The notes beneath the pieces were generated by a model. That model saw only the letters and a program-made list of their open reading frames with translations. It made no database searches and was not told the origin of the DNA. A stretch of 64,000 nucleotides of DNA from Geomonas limicola (GTDB lineage Bacteria > Desulfobacterota > Desulfuromonadia > Geobacterales > Geobacteraceae), in NCBI RefSeq assembly GCF_014193675.1, contig NZ_BLXZ01000006.1:186553-250552 (forward strand), in the 5' to 3' direction. Below are positions 42,388 to 50,225 of the stretch, piece by piece (positions within the stretch are counted from its first letter, which is position 1; every line of letters begins with the position of its first letter). A program made the position numbers and the translations under genes.

Positions 42388-43914
42388 ATGAGAACCACCC
42401 TTTTTGCGACACTCCTTTTTGCCCTTGTCTCCGTCTGCGGATGCGGCGGCGGAGGCGGCACCGGCGCCCAGCCGGCCCCGACGGTTTCCGGCGTGGCCGC
42501 AACCGGTGCCGCCCTCAAGGGGACGGTCACCCTGAAGGACGCGGCCGGGCACCAGGAGCTCAGCAAGAAAACCGATGTGAACGGCGGCTACAGCTTCGAC
42601 GTGAGCGGGCTTTCCGCACCCTTCATCCTCAAGGTGACGCCGGACAGCGGCGGGAGTGCGCTCTACTCTTTCGCCCCCGCAGCGGGGACCGCGAACCTGA
42701 ACCCGCTGGCGAACCTGGTGGTCGCCAAGGCGGCCGGCAGCGCCGACCTGGCGACGGTCTACCAGAACGCCAGCACCCAGTCCCTGCAGGGGATCGCGGG
42801 GAGTCTGGGGCAGGCCCTCACCGACGTGCGCGCCACCCTGACCGCGCTCCTCGCCAAGTACGGCGTGGCGACCAGCGTCGACCCGATCTCCGGGGCCTAC
42901 AAGATCGACGGCACCGGGCTCGACGGGATGTTCGACCACGCACAGCTCGCCCTTGCCAGTAACGGCCAGCTGAGCGTCGTGGAAACCGGAGGGACCACGA
43001 CCTACAACCTGAACAGCGACTTTGCCACCTTCGCGGTCTTCGGAAGCGCTACCCTCAACAACCTCCCCTTCGCCAACGTGCAGGTGAGCGTGGTGGATGC
43101 CGCCACCGGGAACCTGAGCTTCGGCAGTGTCCAGACCGACGCGGCGGGAGCCTACCGGATCGCCGGCCTACCCAGGGGGAGCTACACGGTCAGGGCGCTC
43201 AAGGACGGCTACAGCTTCCAGCCGGCGGTCGGCCAGGTCGGGGTAACCGGCTCTGACGTCGCGGGACCGGTATTCCGCAGCGCGCTCCCCTACAGCATCT
43301 TCGGCACGGTCCTTGGCTCCAACGGGGCGGGACTTGCCGGCGTCACCGTGAGCGTCGTCCGCTCGGGGTTCACCAGCGGCAAGACCGCCGTGACCGACGG
43401 CAACGGGCGCTACCAGGTGACCGGGCTCACCAACGCCGTCTACACCGTGACGCCGTCCCGCATGAACGCCGCAACCGGCAGCGCGGTTATCTTCGATGCC
43501 TCTTCGAAGACGGCGCAGCTCTCCACCAGCACCAACTATTCCCAGACCGATTTCCAGGCCGACATCCCGGCCTATACGGTCTCCGGGAGTGTCAAGATGC
43601 ACACTGACAACGCGGCACTGCCGAGGGTGGCGCTCACCCTGGTCACCCTGAACAACGCCGGCGTCGCCGCGGGGACCAGCGGCAGCACCTTCCAGACGGT
43701 GAGCGACAGGGACGGCAACTTCAGCCTGGCGGGGATCCCCAGCGGTTACTACGCCATCGCACCGGTGCTTACCGGGTACGATTTCAGTCTTTTGAACGCC
43801 GCTCCCGGCGCCACCATGAGCCTGTTCCTGCTGGACGGAGCCGACCTGACCCTGAGAATCGGGGCCTGGTCGACCAGCGAGGCGACCGGCGGCGTGGGGG
43901 GGATCGGACAATGA
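42388..43914 (+). CDS. Lipoprotein with carboxypeptidase-regulatory-like (CnaB-like) repeats
   Basis: This 508-residue protein has a lipoprotein signal (LVSVCGCGGGGG) and four beta-sandwich units: about 32-85 (VNGGYSFDVSGL), about 225-300 (TDAAGAYRIAGLPRGSYTV), about 305-385 (TDGNGRYQVTGLTNAVYTVTP) and about 395-480 (DRDGNFSLAGIPSGYYAI). Such modules bind surfaces or carbohydrates or act as spacers. No heme site occurs. It precedes the ten-heme cytochrome at 44035 just as the 34024 lipoprotein precedes the cytochrome at 36228, pointing to a repeated lipoprotein-cytochrome pairing. Confidence 0.85.
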   Translation: MRTTLFATLLFALVSVCGCGGGGGTGAQPAPTVSGVAATGAALKGTVTLKDAAGHQELSKKTDVNGGYSFDVSGLSAPFILKVTPDSGGSALYSFAPAAGTANLNPLANLVVAKAAGSADLATVYQNASTQSLQGIAGSLGQALTDVRATLTALLAKYGVATSVDPISGAYKIDGTGLDGMFDHAQLALASNGQLSVVETGGTTTYNLNSDFATFAVFGSATLNNLPFANVQVSVVDAATGNLSFGSVQTDAAGAYRIAGLPRGSYTVRALKDGYSFQPAVGQVGVTGSDVAGPVFRSALPYSIFGTVLGSNGAGLAGVTVSVVRSGFTSGKTAVTDGNGRYQVTGLTNAVYTVTPSRMNAATGSAVIFDASSKTAQLSTSTNYSQTDFQADIPAYTVSGSVKMHTDNAALPRVALTLVTLNNAGVAAGTSGSTFQTVSDRDGNFSLAGIPSGYYAIAPVLTGYDFSLLNAAPGATMSLFLLDGADLTLRIGAWSTSEATGGVGGIGQ

Positions 43915-44034
43915 CGACTCTGGCGCCCTCGGGTGCCTTGAGCTTCACACCATAGCTGCACAGATTTCTTTGTAGATGACGGTTGAGGAACACAGGAAGG
44001 CAACAGGGTGGAACTACAACAAGGAGGAGAACAG

Positions 44035-46770
44035 ATGAAACACAGTATGGGGAGTAGAATGCAGGTCGTGCTGTATGCCCTGCTCATCGTCGCCCTGGCG
44101 GGCTGTGGCGCCAACAGGCTCGGTCTTGGTGGCAACAACGACCCGGGCGGCGTCTCCGCGAAGCTCGCCTTCAAACAGGGCGCAGCGGGCAAGGTTGCTC
44201 CGAAGGCAGCCGCTGGCCTGCCGGCGGGGATCACCCAGGTTCAGGTCACCGTGACCGGTACCGGATCCGACGGCAAGGCGATTCCGGTGGTGCGCGGGGT
44301 GTTCGGCAACGTGTCGAGCGCCATGGTAAGCGGCATCTATCCGGGCAAGGTGACCCTGGCCGTCAAGGCCTTTGTGGGGAGCACGGTCCAGTACGAGGGC
44401 TTCGCCATCGGCGTGGACATCTCCTCCAACCACACTACCCAGCTCGGCAACCCGATCAAGATGTACTACCCGCAGGAGAAGGCCAAGGACGTCGCCTGCA
44501 TCCAGTGCCACGAGACCACCCTGGACAAGGACGGCCAGAACCTGGGCGCCAACTTCAAGCAGTCCGGCCACTACACCACCCACAACTACACGCTGAACAC
44601 GAAAAATGGTTCGGACGATGTCGGCTGCGCCGGCTGCCACGGTACCTCGCACAACGACCCGAACCCGGCCGCCAGCGGCCGCTGCTGGGACTGCCATGGC
44701 AGTGTACCGCCGCCGATCCACACCCTCGACATGTCGGTGTACACCCAGAACGCCTGCGGCAACTGCCACAACCCGCATAACGTGAAGACCTTCGCGGGCG
44801 GCGGCTGCGTCTCCTGCCACTCCGTCGCGCAGAACCTGAGCGACGCCAACGGTCCCTACGTGAACGACAACAACGGCGTTCGTATCATCACCGACGAATT
44901 CCAGAAGTGGTCGCACCACGTAACCGGCGTGACGCTCAACGATGCACACTGCGTTGCCTGCCACCTGGAAGGTACCGTCGCCAACGGTGAAGTCATGACC
45001 GACGCCACCAAGCACCTGGCCGACAACAAGATCCACCTCCGTAACGCGGACACCGACGCAGACATGGTCTGGGATCCGGAGAACCCGAGCTTCAGCACTC
45101 TGGACAACTTCTGCCTCTCCTGCCACGACGCTGACGGTGCAGTCTCTCCGGTCAGCCAGGCCCTGCAGACCGCGATCAACACCAAGCGCCTGAACGCCAC
45201 CGGCAAAACCGCTTCGGCCATCAACCCGTTCGGCGATACCATCTCGAACCAGTACGACAAGATGGAGCGTCCGGCCGTCGTCGACGCAGCGGGCCAGTTC
45301 AACACCGCGAACCCGTCGCACCATGCGGTACTCGGCAAGCGCTACTCCGGCCGTACCCGTGCTGCCGTCGCCCGTCAGATTAACAACCCGGCCACCTTCA
45401 ACGCCAACTCCTCGGCCACCCTGCCGGGGGCACGCAGCACCATTTACGACGCCGGCAAGTTCCAGTCCGACTACGTGACCCTGGCCGACGCGGCCGGTGA
45501 GGCCGGCGCTCGCAACGGCGGCAGCACCCTGGGCGACGACTCCACCCTGCACTGCGCCGACTGCCACACCGTAGGCCAGTTCGCGGCGCGCGGTTCCCAG
45601 GCCTTCCAGAACCTGTCCGCCAACTACTGGGCAGCTTCCGGCGGCCAGGCGGGCATCACCCGCTATTACAAAACCGCGATCGGCGCCCACGGCTCCGACA
45701 ACGAGTACCTGCTGCGCAACAACGTCGGTACCGATGCCCGCCACATGGGCGTCAAAACCAGCACCAGCGCAACCGCCGCAGTCCTCGGCTACGGCACTAA
45801 CCCGTACCTGGTCTGCTACAACTGCCACGCCTTCGCCACCTATGGCGTCCCCGGCGCTACCGGTCTTGCCGGCATCAACCACATCGGCGAGTACTCGCAG
45901 ACCAACCGCTGCAACGGTCCGCAGAACACCATCTTCGGCAACATGACCGGCGAAGCCCGTCTGCGCTCCATCGTGACCCAGACCAACTCTTCGACCTACG
46001 GCAAGCAGAGCGCGACCTTCAGCAACGCCTTCGGCATCCAGTGCGCGAACTGCCACAACTCCGGTATCTCCGCTGCCAACATCTTCGGCGGCATCCACGG
46101 CGCCAAGCAGACCACCTACACCGACGGCATGGGCAACACCTCCAAGCACCAGCGCTTCCTGCCGGGTCTGGGCAACGTGATGTACGTACCGGGCACCAGG
46201 GGCGGCTTCACCGGCGGTACCCTGACGACCTTCAACTCCTACTCCGGCAACCGCGACGGCATCAAGTTCGGCAACATGACCGGTCAAACCTTCACCCTGC
46301 TGCCGGTACGCGGCGTCGTCGCGGGTACCCCCGCTGCCAACGTCACCACCATCGACGGCAAGACCGTACCGTCCAGCCCGGCCTACAGCACCACGGTCAC
46401 CAAGGGCGTCAACCCGATCTCTACCGGTTCCTACCAGTACGTGACCGGCGGCGTCAGCAACGACCTGAACTGGGAACAGAAATCCGTCCAGCCGATCCCC
46501 GGCCAGTACGACTTCGGCGCCCAGGCCATGGGGTGCTACACCGTGGGACCCGCTGGTGCACTTGCTGAGTCCAGGAACAACTCCGCAAACGGCAAGATCG
46601 GTCAACCGTTCGTCCCGGCAGTGACCGACAACATCCAGGCAGGGCAGAAAGGCCCGGATGGCACCACCACCGTGTTCGACAACTGGGGCGGCTGCGAAGA
46701 CCACAGCGCTTCCCAGGGCGGTGGCGACCACCGTCAGATCCGCAAGGTTCTGCGTAAAGTAACCTACTAA
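44035..46770 (+). CDS. Outer-surface multiheme c-type cytochrome lipoprotein (10 heme sites)
   Basis: This 911-residue protein has a lipoprotein signal (IVALAGCGAN), the same beta-rich N-terminal domain as the 36228 product (VTGTGSDG, PVVRGVFGNVSS) and ten CXXCH sites: CIQCH, CAGCH, CWDCH, CGNCH, CVSCH, CVACH, CLSCH, CADCH, CYNCH and CANCH. The long C-terminal part after the last heme (from about residue 680) is rich in Gly, Thr and Asn. An extracellular terminal reductase or nanowire-type role is plausible. ATG at 44035 has AAGGAGGAG upstream, better than the start at 44008. A strong terminator follows. Confidence 0.9.
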   Translation: MKHSMGSRMQVVLYALLIVALAGCGANRLGLGGNNDPGGVSAKLAFKQGAAGKVAPKAAAGLPAGITQVQVTVTGTGSDGKAIPVVRGVFGNVSSAMVSGIYPGKVTLAVKAFVGSTVQYEGFAIGVDISSNHTTQLGNPIKMYYPQEKAKDVACIQCHETTLDKDGQNLGANFKQSGHYTTHNYTLNTKNGSDDVGCAGCHGTSHNDPNPAASGRCWDCHGSVPPPIHTLDMSVYTQNACGNCHNPHNVKTFAGGGCVSCHSVAQNLSDANGPYVNDNNGVRIITDEFQKWSHHVTGVTLNDAHCVACHLEGTVANGEVMTDATKHLADNKIHLRNADTDADMVWDPENPSFSTLDNFCLSCHDADGAVSPVSQALQTAINTKRLNATGKTASAINPFGDTISNQYDKMERPAVVDAAGQFNTANPSHHAVLGKRYSGRTRAAVARQINNPATFNANSSATLPGARSTIYDAGKFQSDYVTLADAAGEAGARNGGSTLGDDSTLHCADCHTVGQFAARGSQAFQNLSANYWAASGGQAGITRYYKTAIGAHGSDNEYLLRNNVGTDARHMGVKTSTSATAAVLGYGTNPYLVCYNCHAFATYGVPGATGLAGINHIGEYSQTNRCNGPQNTIFGNMTGEARLRSIVTQTNSSTYGKQSATFSNAFGIQCANCHNSGISAANIFGGIHGAKQTTYTDGMGNTSKHQRFLPGLGNVMYVPGTRGGFTGGTLTTFNSYSGNRDGIKFGNMTGQTFTLLPVRGVVAGTPAANVTTIDGKTVPSSPAYSTTVTKGVNPISTGSYQYVTGGVSNDLNWEQKSVQPIPGQYDFGAQAMGCYTVGPAGALAESRNNSANGKIGQPFVPAVTDNIQAGQKGPDGTTTVFDNWGGCEDHSASQGGGDHRQIRKVLRKVTY

Positions 46771-46818
46771 GCTGGCTTTGGGAGGAGAGGCCTTGGCCTC
46801 TCCACTTGGACCTGCAAT

Positions 46819-46851
46819 GGGCCGGCGTTATCATGACGCCGGCCCTTTTTT
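46819..46851 (+). terminator. Intrinsic terminator after the ten-heme cytochrome
   Basis: GGGCCGGCGT pairs with ACGCCGGCCC around an 7-nt loop and is followed by six T. A second hairpin (GGAGAGGCC with GGCCTCTCC) lies just upstream. Confidence 0.9.
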
Positions 46852-46975
46852 AAAAACTGCAGCTCCCAAGGGGAGCTTGGCTCCCCGGGTAACTGTCTCA
46901 ATAGTATGGTCATCTGGATTGCGGTTAAGAACCGTCGACGCAGGGTCCTGTGGGCCCCCGTTAAAAGGAGACATC

Positions 46976-47452
46976 ATGAAAAAAGGATTGCTTTGTGGAG
47001 CGCTGGCCGGCCTGTTGCTGGTGGCCGTATCCGGCCAGGCCGCCGAGAAGTGGGACCAAAACAGCTATACCGACAACGCCATCAGCGCCGGCTACTACGA
47101 CGTCTCGAGCATCAAGTCCCAGGGGGGGGTGGTGAGCTGGACTGAGCGCTACGTACTCACCCCGGAAGGGGCAGGGTACGTCAACAACCTGATTGCCAAG
47201 TATCCGGGGTGCAAGGAAAGGATCGCCAAGGAAGGAAAGGCGGCAGAGTACCAGATGGACTACGAGGTGAAGAACAACAAGCAGTACCGCGGCGCTGCCA
47301 AGCGCTACTATTCCAGTTCCAAGAAGCTCATCTGCACCAACAAGGAGACCGGGCCGGAGTTCTCCACCGAGTGGCGCAAGATCGTGCGTGACTCGCCGAT
47401 TCAGCAGGCCCAGTACGACCTGGTGACCAAGTACAAGGTGAAGTTCCAGTAG
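46976..47452 (+). CDS. Secreted protein of unknown function
   Basis: This 158-residue protein has a signal peptide (about 1-22, ending SGQAAEKW) and a mixed mature domain with YYDVSSIKSQGGVVSWTERY, a strand-forming beginning common in small envelope proteins that report changes in cell state, and two cysteines (GCKER and LICTNK) that may pair. It is rich in Lys and Tyr. ATG at 46976 has AAAAGGAGA upstream. The gene stands alone between terminators. It is not recognised. Confidence 0.75.
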   Translation: MKKGLLCGALAGLLLVAVSGQAAEKWDQNSYTDNAISAGYYDVSSIKSQGGVVSWTERYVLTPEGAGYVNNLIAKYPGCKERIAKEGKAAEYQMDYEVKNNKQYRGAAKRYYSSSKKLICTNKETGPEFSTEWRKIVRDSPIQQAQYDLVTKYKVKFQ

Positions 47453-47475
47453 CTACCGGCTCTCGGGCCGATTCT

Positions 47476-47536
47476 ACCTCCGGTACCTGCCAGAAACCAT
47501 TCGCGGTTTGCTGCAGTGCTCCCGGAGGTTTTTTTT
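47476..47536 (+). terminator. Terminator with nested hairpin
   Basis: ACCTCCGG pairs with CCGGAGGT across a 38-nt loop that itself contains AAACC/GGTTT, and eight T follow. It is the likely end of the 46976 gene. Confidence 0.6.
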
Positions 47537-47608
47537 GTCTGCACGCCTCCGGTCTAGTTGCTCTGTCGGAGCATTTCCCCTGCACTGATAGCTTCTGCAG
47601 TTCTGGCT

Positions 47609-47637
47609 GTGACAATCTCGCTTTTTTTAGTTAGAAT
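47609..47637 (+). promoter_or_regulatory. Promoter giving a predicted leaderless transcript
   Basis: GTGACA (47609-47614), 17-base spacer, TAGAAT (47632-47637). The predicted start coincides with the ATG at 47644, and there is no ribosome binding site. Confidence 0.5.
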
Positions 47638-47643
47638 GCGGCC

Positions 47644-48204
47644 ATGATAAAGATCCTGGTCTGTGCCATTGTGCTGGTTGCTCCGCTGCCGCTCTTCGCT
47701 GCCGGGCTCGACACGCCGGTATTGTCGGCGCCGCTGGCCACAGCCCGCTTTTTCGACCCGGAGCGCCTCTTGACCACGGCCGGGGTGAAGTACCAGCCGG
47801 CGGGGACGCTCACCCTGGAGCCGGAGCTCGGCCTTGGGTACCGGGCCCTGGAGCGGGACCTGCAGGGTGGTGCGGCGGAGGAGATCCACAAGGTGCATGC
47901 CCTGGCAGGCTGGCGCCTCTCCCTGGCCGACACCCTCTACCTCTCCGCGGCCGCCAAGCTCCCGGTCTACTCCTACCAGCGCTCCGGCAGCTACTCGGGG
48001 CAGAGCCTGGGGAGCCGGCAGGACTACGACCTGGTGCGCTCGCTGCGCGAGACACCCGCCTGGACCGGCGAGATGGGGGTGCACCTGGGGCGGCGCGCCG
48101 ACCTCACCCTCTACTACGACCAGGGGCTCGTGCCGGGCACGGTGACCGGGCTGCACCAGCAGGAAGAGCGGATCGGCACCCGGTTCATCTGGCACTTCGA
48201 GTAG
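47644..48204 (+). CDS. Small outer-membrane beta-barrel-like protein
   Basis: This 186-residue protein has a signal peptide (about 1-20, ending LFAAG) and amphipathic strands with aromatic girdles (LEPELGLGYRAL, DTLYLSAAAKLPVYSYQ, ADLTLYYDQGLVPG), ending in a strand with C-terminal aromatic residues (RFIWHFE), a usual outer-membrane assembly signal but for the final Glu. It may form an eight-stranded barrel. The function is unknown. There is no Shine-Dalgarno sequence; see the promoter entry. Confidence 0.7.
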   Translation: MIKILVCAIVLVAPLPLFAAGLDTPVLSAPLATARFFDPERLLTTAGVKYQPAGTLTLEPELGLGYRALERDLQGGAAEEIHKVHALAGWRLSLADTLYLSAAAKLPVYSYQRSGSYSGQSLGSRQDYDLVRSLRETPAWTGEMGVHLGRRADLTLYYDQGLVPGTVTGLHQQEERIGTRFIWHFE

Positions 48205-48279
48205 CACGATTGACACGGACGGTGAGCTCCTTGTCGCAGGAAAGGAATCTGCTACCCTTGTTCAGTTGCACGATTGACA
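48204..48279. repeat. Two direct copies of GCACGATTGACA
   Basis: The 12-bp sequence occurs at 48204-48215 and 48268-48279, the second ending 17 bases before the ATG of the 68-residue gene. Each copy contains a consensus -35 hexamer. They may be a regulator site or a short duplication. Confidence 0.6.
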
Positions 48280-48295
48280 GAGCGGAGTAGCCGTT

Positions 48296-48502
48296 ATGAT
48301 CCTGCGGGTCGTCTTTACCAGTGGCGAGACGGGTCTGGTCCAGGCGACCGACCTCGACGCACTGATCAGGGAAGAGAAGATCGTCGCCTTTTGTCGCTCC
48401 GAAGGGTGGGTGCGCATCGGCTTCGACCAGATCCGCTACCTGGAACGCCCCTACGCCGGGCCTGGCAGGCGCTGGGCCGACCTCGCGCAGGGTAGGAAGT
48501 AA
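48296..48502 (+). CDS. 68-residue protein, paralogue of the gene at 59005
   Basis: This small cytosolic protein has the pattern VxFTxGExxxVxxxxLxxLIREEKIVAF followed by RSEGWVRIG, D.IR and RRWADL near the C-terminus. The gene at 59005 encodes a protein of exactly the same length that shares LIRExKIVAF, RSxGWVxIG and IR. Family and function are not recognised. ATG at 48296 has GGAG upstream. It is presumably monocistronic. Confidence 0.75.
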   Translation: MILRVVFTSGETGLVQATDLDALIREEKIVAFCRSEGWVRIGFDQIRYLERPYAGPGRRWADLAQGRK

Positions 48503-48626
48503 TCCCTTTTACCTCTCCCCACCGGCTCCCTTCCCTGCCGCACACCTGGCAACCTCTCGCGACCTCAGCCGTTTCTCCCCGCCCTGCACCATGCCGCTTA
48601 GCCGGTGCCGGATCCGCACAAACCCC

Positions 48627-48654
48627 TTGACTCTCCTGGTACTTTCGCTATGCT
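48627..48654 (+). promoter_or_regulatory. Sigma-70-like promoter of glpK
   Basis: TTGACT (48627-48632), 16-base spacer, TATGCT (48649-48654), about 65 nt of leader before the ATG at 48726. Confidence 0.5.
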
Positions 48655-48725
48655 CGGCCCGATCGCGACCGCACACCGGCTCGTGCGTCCGGCGCCGGAT
48701 GCCGAACCGGGGCAAAGGGGGGACC

Positions 48726-50225
48726 ATGGCCTACCTCATTTCCATCGACCAAGGGACGACCAGCAGCAGAGTCACGCTCTATACGGAACGGGGCGTGCCA
48801 CTGAGGAATGCCGGGCGCCCGCTCACCCAGCATTTCCCGCAGCCCGGCTGGGTGGAGCACGACGCGGAGGAGATCTGGCAGGGGGTCCTCGACTGCCTGA
48901 GGCAGGTCCTGGACGAGAGCTCGCTCAGTGCCACGCAGGTGGCCGGCATCGGCATCACCAACCAGCGCGAGACCACGGTCATCTGGGAGAGGTCCACCGG
49001 GCGCCCCCTGCACCGCGCTATCGTCTGGCAGGACCGGCGCACGGCCCCCCTGACCACGCAGCTGCGCGAGGCGGGGCACGAAGCGCTGGTCCGGCAAAAG
49101 ACCGGGCTGTTGCTCGATCCCTACTTCTCGGCAAGCAAGCTGAACTGGCTGCTCGCCAACCTCCCGGGGGTGCGCGAACGGGCGCTCGCAGGCGAGATCT
49201 GCTTCGGCACCGTCGACTCCTGGCTCATCTACCGGCTCACCGGCGGGCGCTCCCACGTCACCGACCTCTCCAACGCAAGCCGCACGCTCCTCTTCGACAT
49301 CAAGGCCCTTTCCTGGGACGACGAGCTCCTCGAGCTGTTCGACGTGCCGCGCCCCCTGCTACCGGACGTGCTCCCGAGCACCGCCTGTTTCGGGCACAGC
49401 GACGCCCCTCTTCTCGGGGCCGAGATCCCGATCACCGGGGTGGCCGGCGACCAGCAGGCCGCGCTCTTCGGTCAGGGGTGCTTTCAGCCGGGGCTCGCCA
49501 AGGTCACCTACGGTACCGGCGCCTTCGTGGTCCTGAACTGCGGCGCCTGCAGCACACCCGGCGAGGGGGTACTCACCACCATCGCCTGGCAACTCCCCGG
49601 GGAGCCGGTCTGCTACGCGCAGGAGGGGTCCATCTTCATCGCCGGCGCCGCGGTGCAGTGGCTGGTCGAGGGGCTGGGGATCGTAGCGAGCCCCTCCGAG
49701 GTGGAGGCGCTGGCGCGCAGCGTGCCAGACAGCGGCGGCGTCTACTTCGTGCCGGCGCTCTCGGGGCTGGGGACGCCGTACTGGGACCCGCAGGCGCGCG
49801 GGGTGATCGCCGGGCTTACCCGGGGGAGCAGTGCCGGCCACCTGGCACGCGCCGCCCTCGAGGCGATCGCCTTCCAGACCGTGGACGCCATCCGGGCCAT
49901 GGAGCGCTCGAGCGGGCTTACCCTGCGTGAGCTGCGCGCCGACGGCGGGGCCGCCGCCAACAACCTCCTGTTGGAGCTGCAGGCCGACCTCCTGAACGCG
50001 CCGGTGGTGCGACCGCGCTCGACCGAGGGGACCTCGCTGGGGGCCGCGCTTTTGGCCGGCATCGGTGCCGGGGTCTTGGACCCGCAGCGGGTGGGGGAAC
50101 ATTGGGAGCTGGAGCGGGAATTTGTGCCGCGGCTGACGGACCAGGTCCGTGAGCGACTCTACCGCGGCTGGGGGAGGGCGGTCAGGCTATCGCTGGGATG
50201 GGAGGACGGTTCAACTGGCCTGTAA
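48726..50225 (+). CDS. glpK: Glycerol kinase
   Basis: This 499-residue FGGY-family kinase phosphorylates glycerol to glycerol-3-phosphate. It keeps the N-terminal phosphate loop IDQGTTSSRV, GITNQRETT, VWQDRRTA, the GDQQAALFGQ segment and GTGAFVVLN, and a C-terminal DGGAAANN adenosine-binding motif. Full family length. ATG at 48726 follows AAGGGGGG; the frame continues upstream without family similarity. Its 3' end overlaps the converging hybrid kinase by 15 bases. glpD lies beyond that kinase on the same strand, so the pair forms a glycerol-use module split by a regulator gene; no glpF is seen. Confidence 0.96.
   Translation: MAYLISIDQGTTSSRVTLYTERGVPLRNAGRPLTQHFPQPGWVEHDAEEIWQGVLDCLRQVLDESSLSATQVAGIGITNQRETTVIWERSTGRPLHRAIVWQDRRTAPLTTQLREAGHEALVRQKTGLLLDPYFSASKLNWLLANLPGVRERALAGEICFGTVDSWLIYRLTGGRSHVTDLSNASRTLLFDIKALSWDDELLELFDVPRPLLPDVLPSTACFGHSDAPLLGAEIPITGVAGDQQAALFGQGCFQPGLAKVTYGTGAFVVLNCGACSTPGEGVLTTIAWQLPGEPVCYAQEGSIFIAGAAVQWLVEGLGIVASPSEVEALARSVPDSGGVYFVPALSGLGTPYWDPQARGVIAGLTRGSSAGHLARAALEAIAFQTVDAIRAMERSSGLTLRELRADGGAAANNLLLELQADLLNAPVVRPRSTEGTSLGAALLAGIGAGVLDPQRVGEHWELEREFVPRLTDQVRERLYRGWGRAVRLSLGWEDGSTGL

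Noticed and set aside
40522..42939. An 805-codon minus-strand frame across two plus-strand genes
   Set aside because: It spans the end of one lipoprotein gene, a terminator and the start of another, and has no recognisable domain.
44014..46731. A 905-codon open frame on the minus strand opposite the ten-heme cytochrome
   Set aside because: It is a shadow of a GC-rich gene. The plus strand encodes a signal peptide and ten heme sites, while the minus frame shows only Val/Gly/Ala-rich nonsense.
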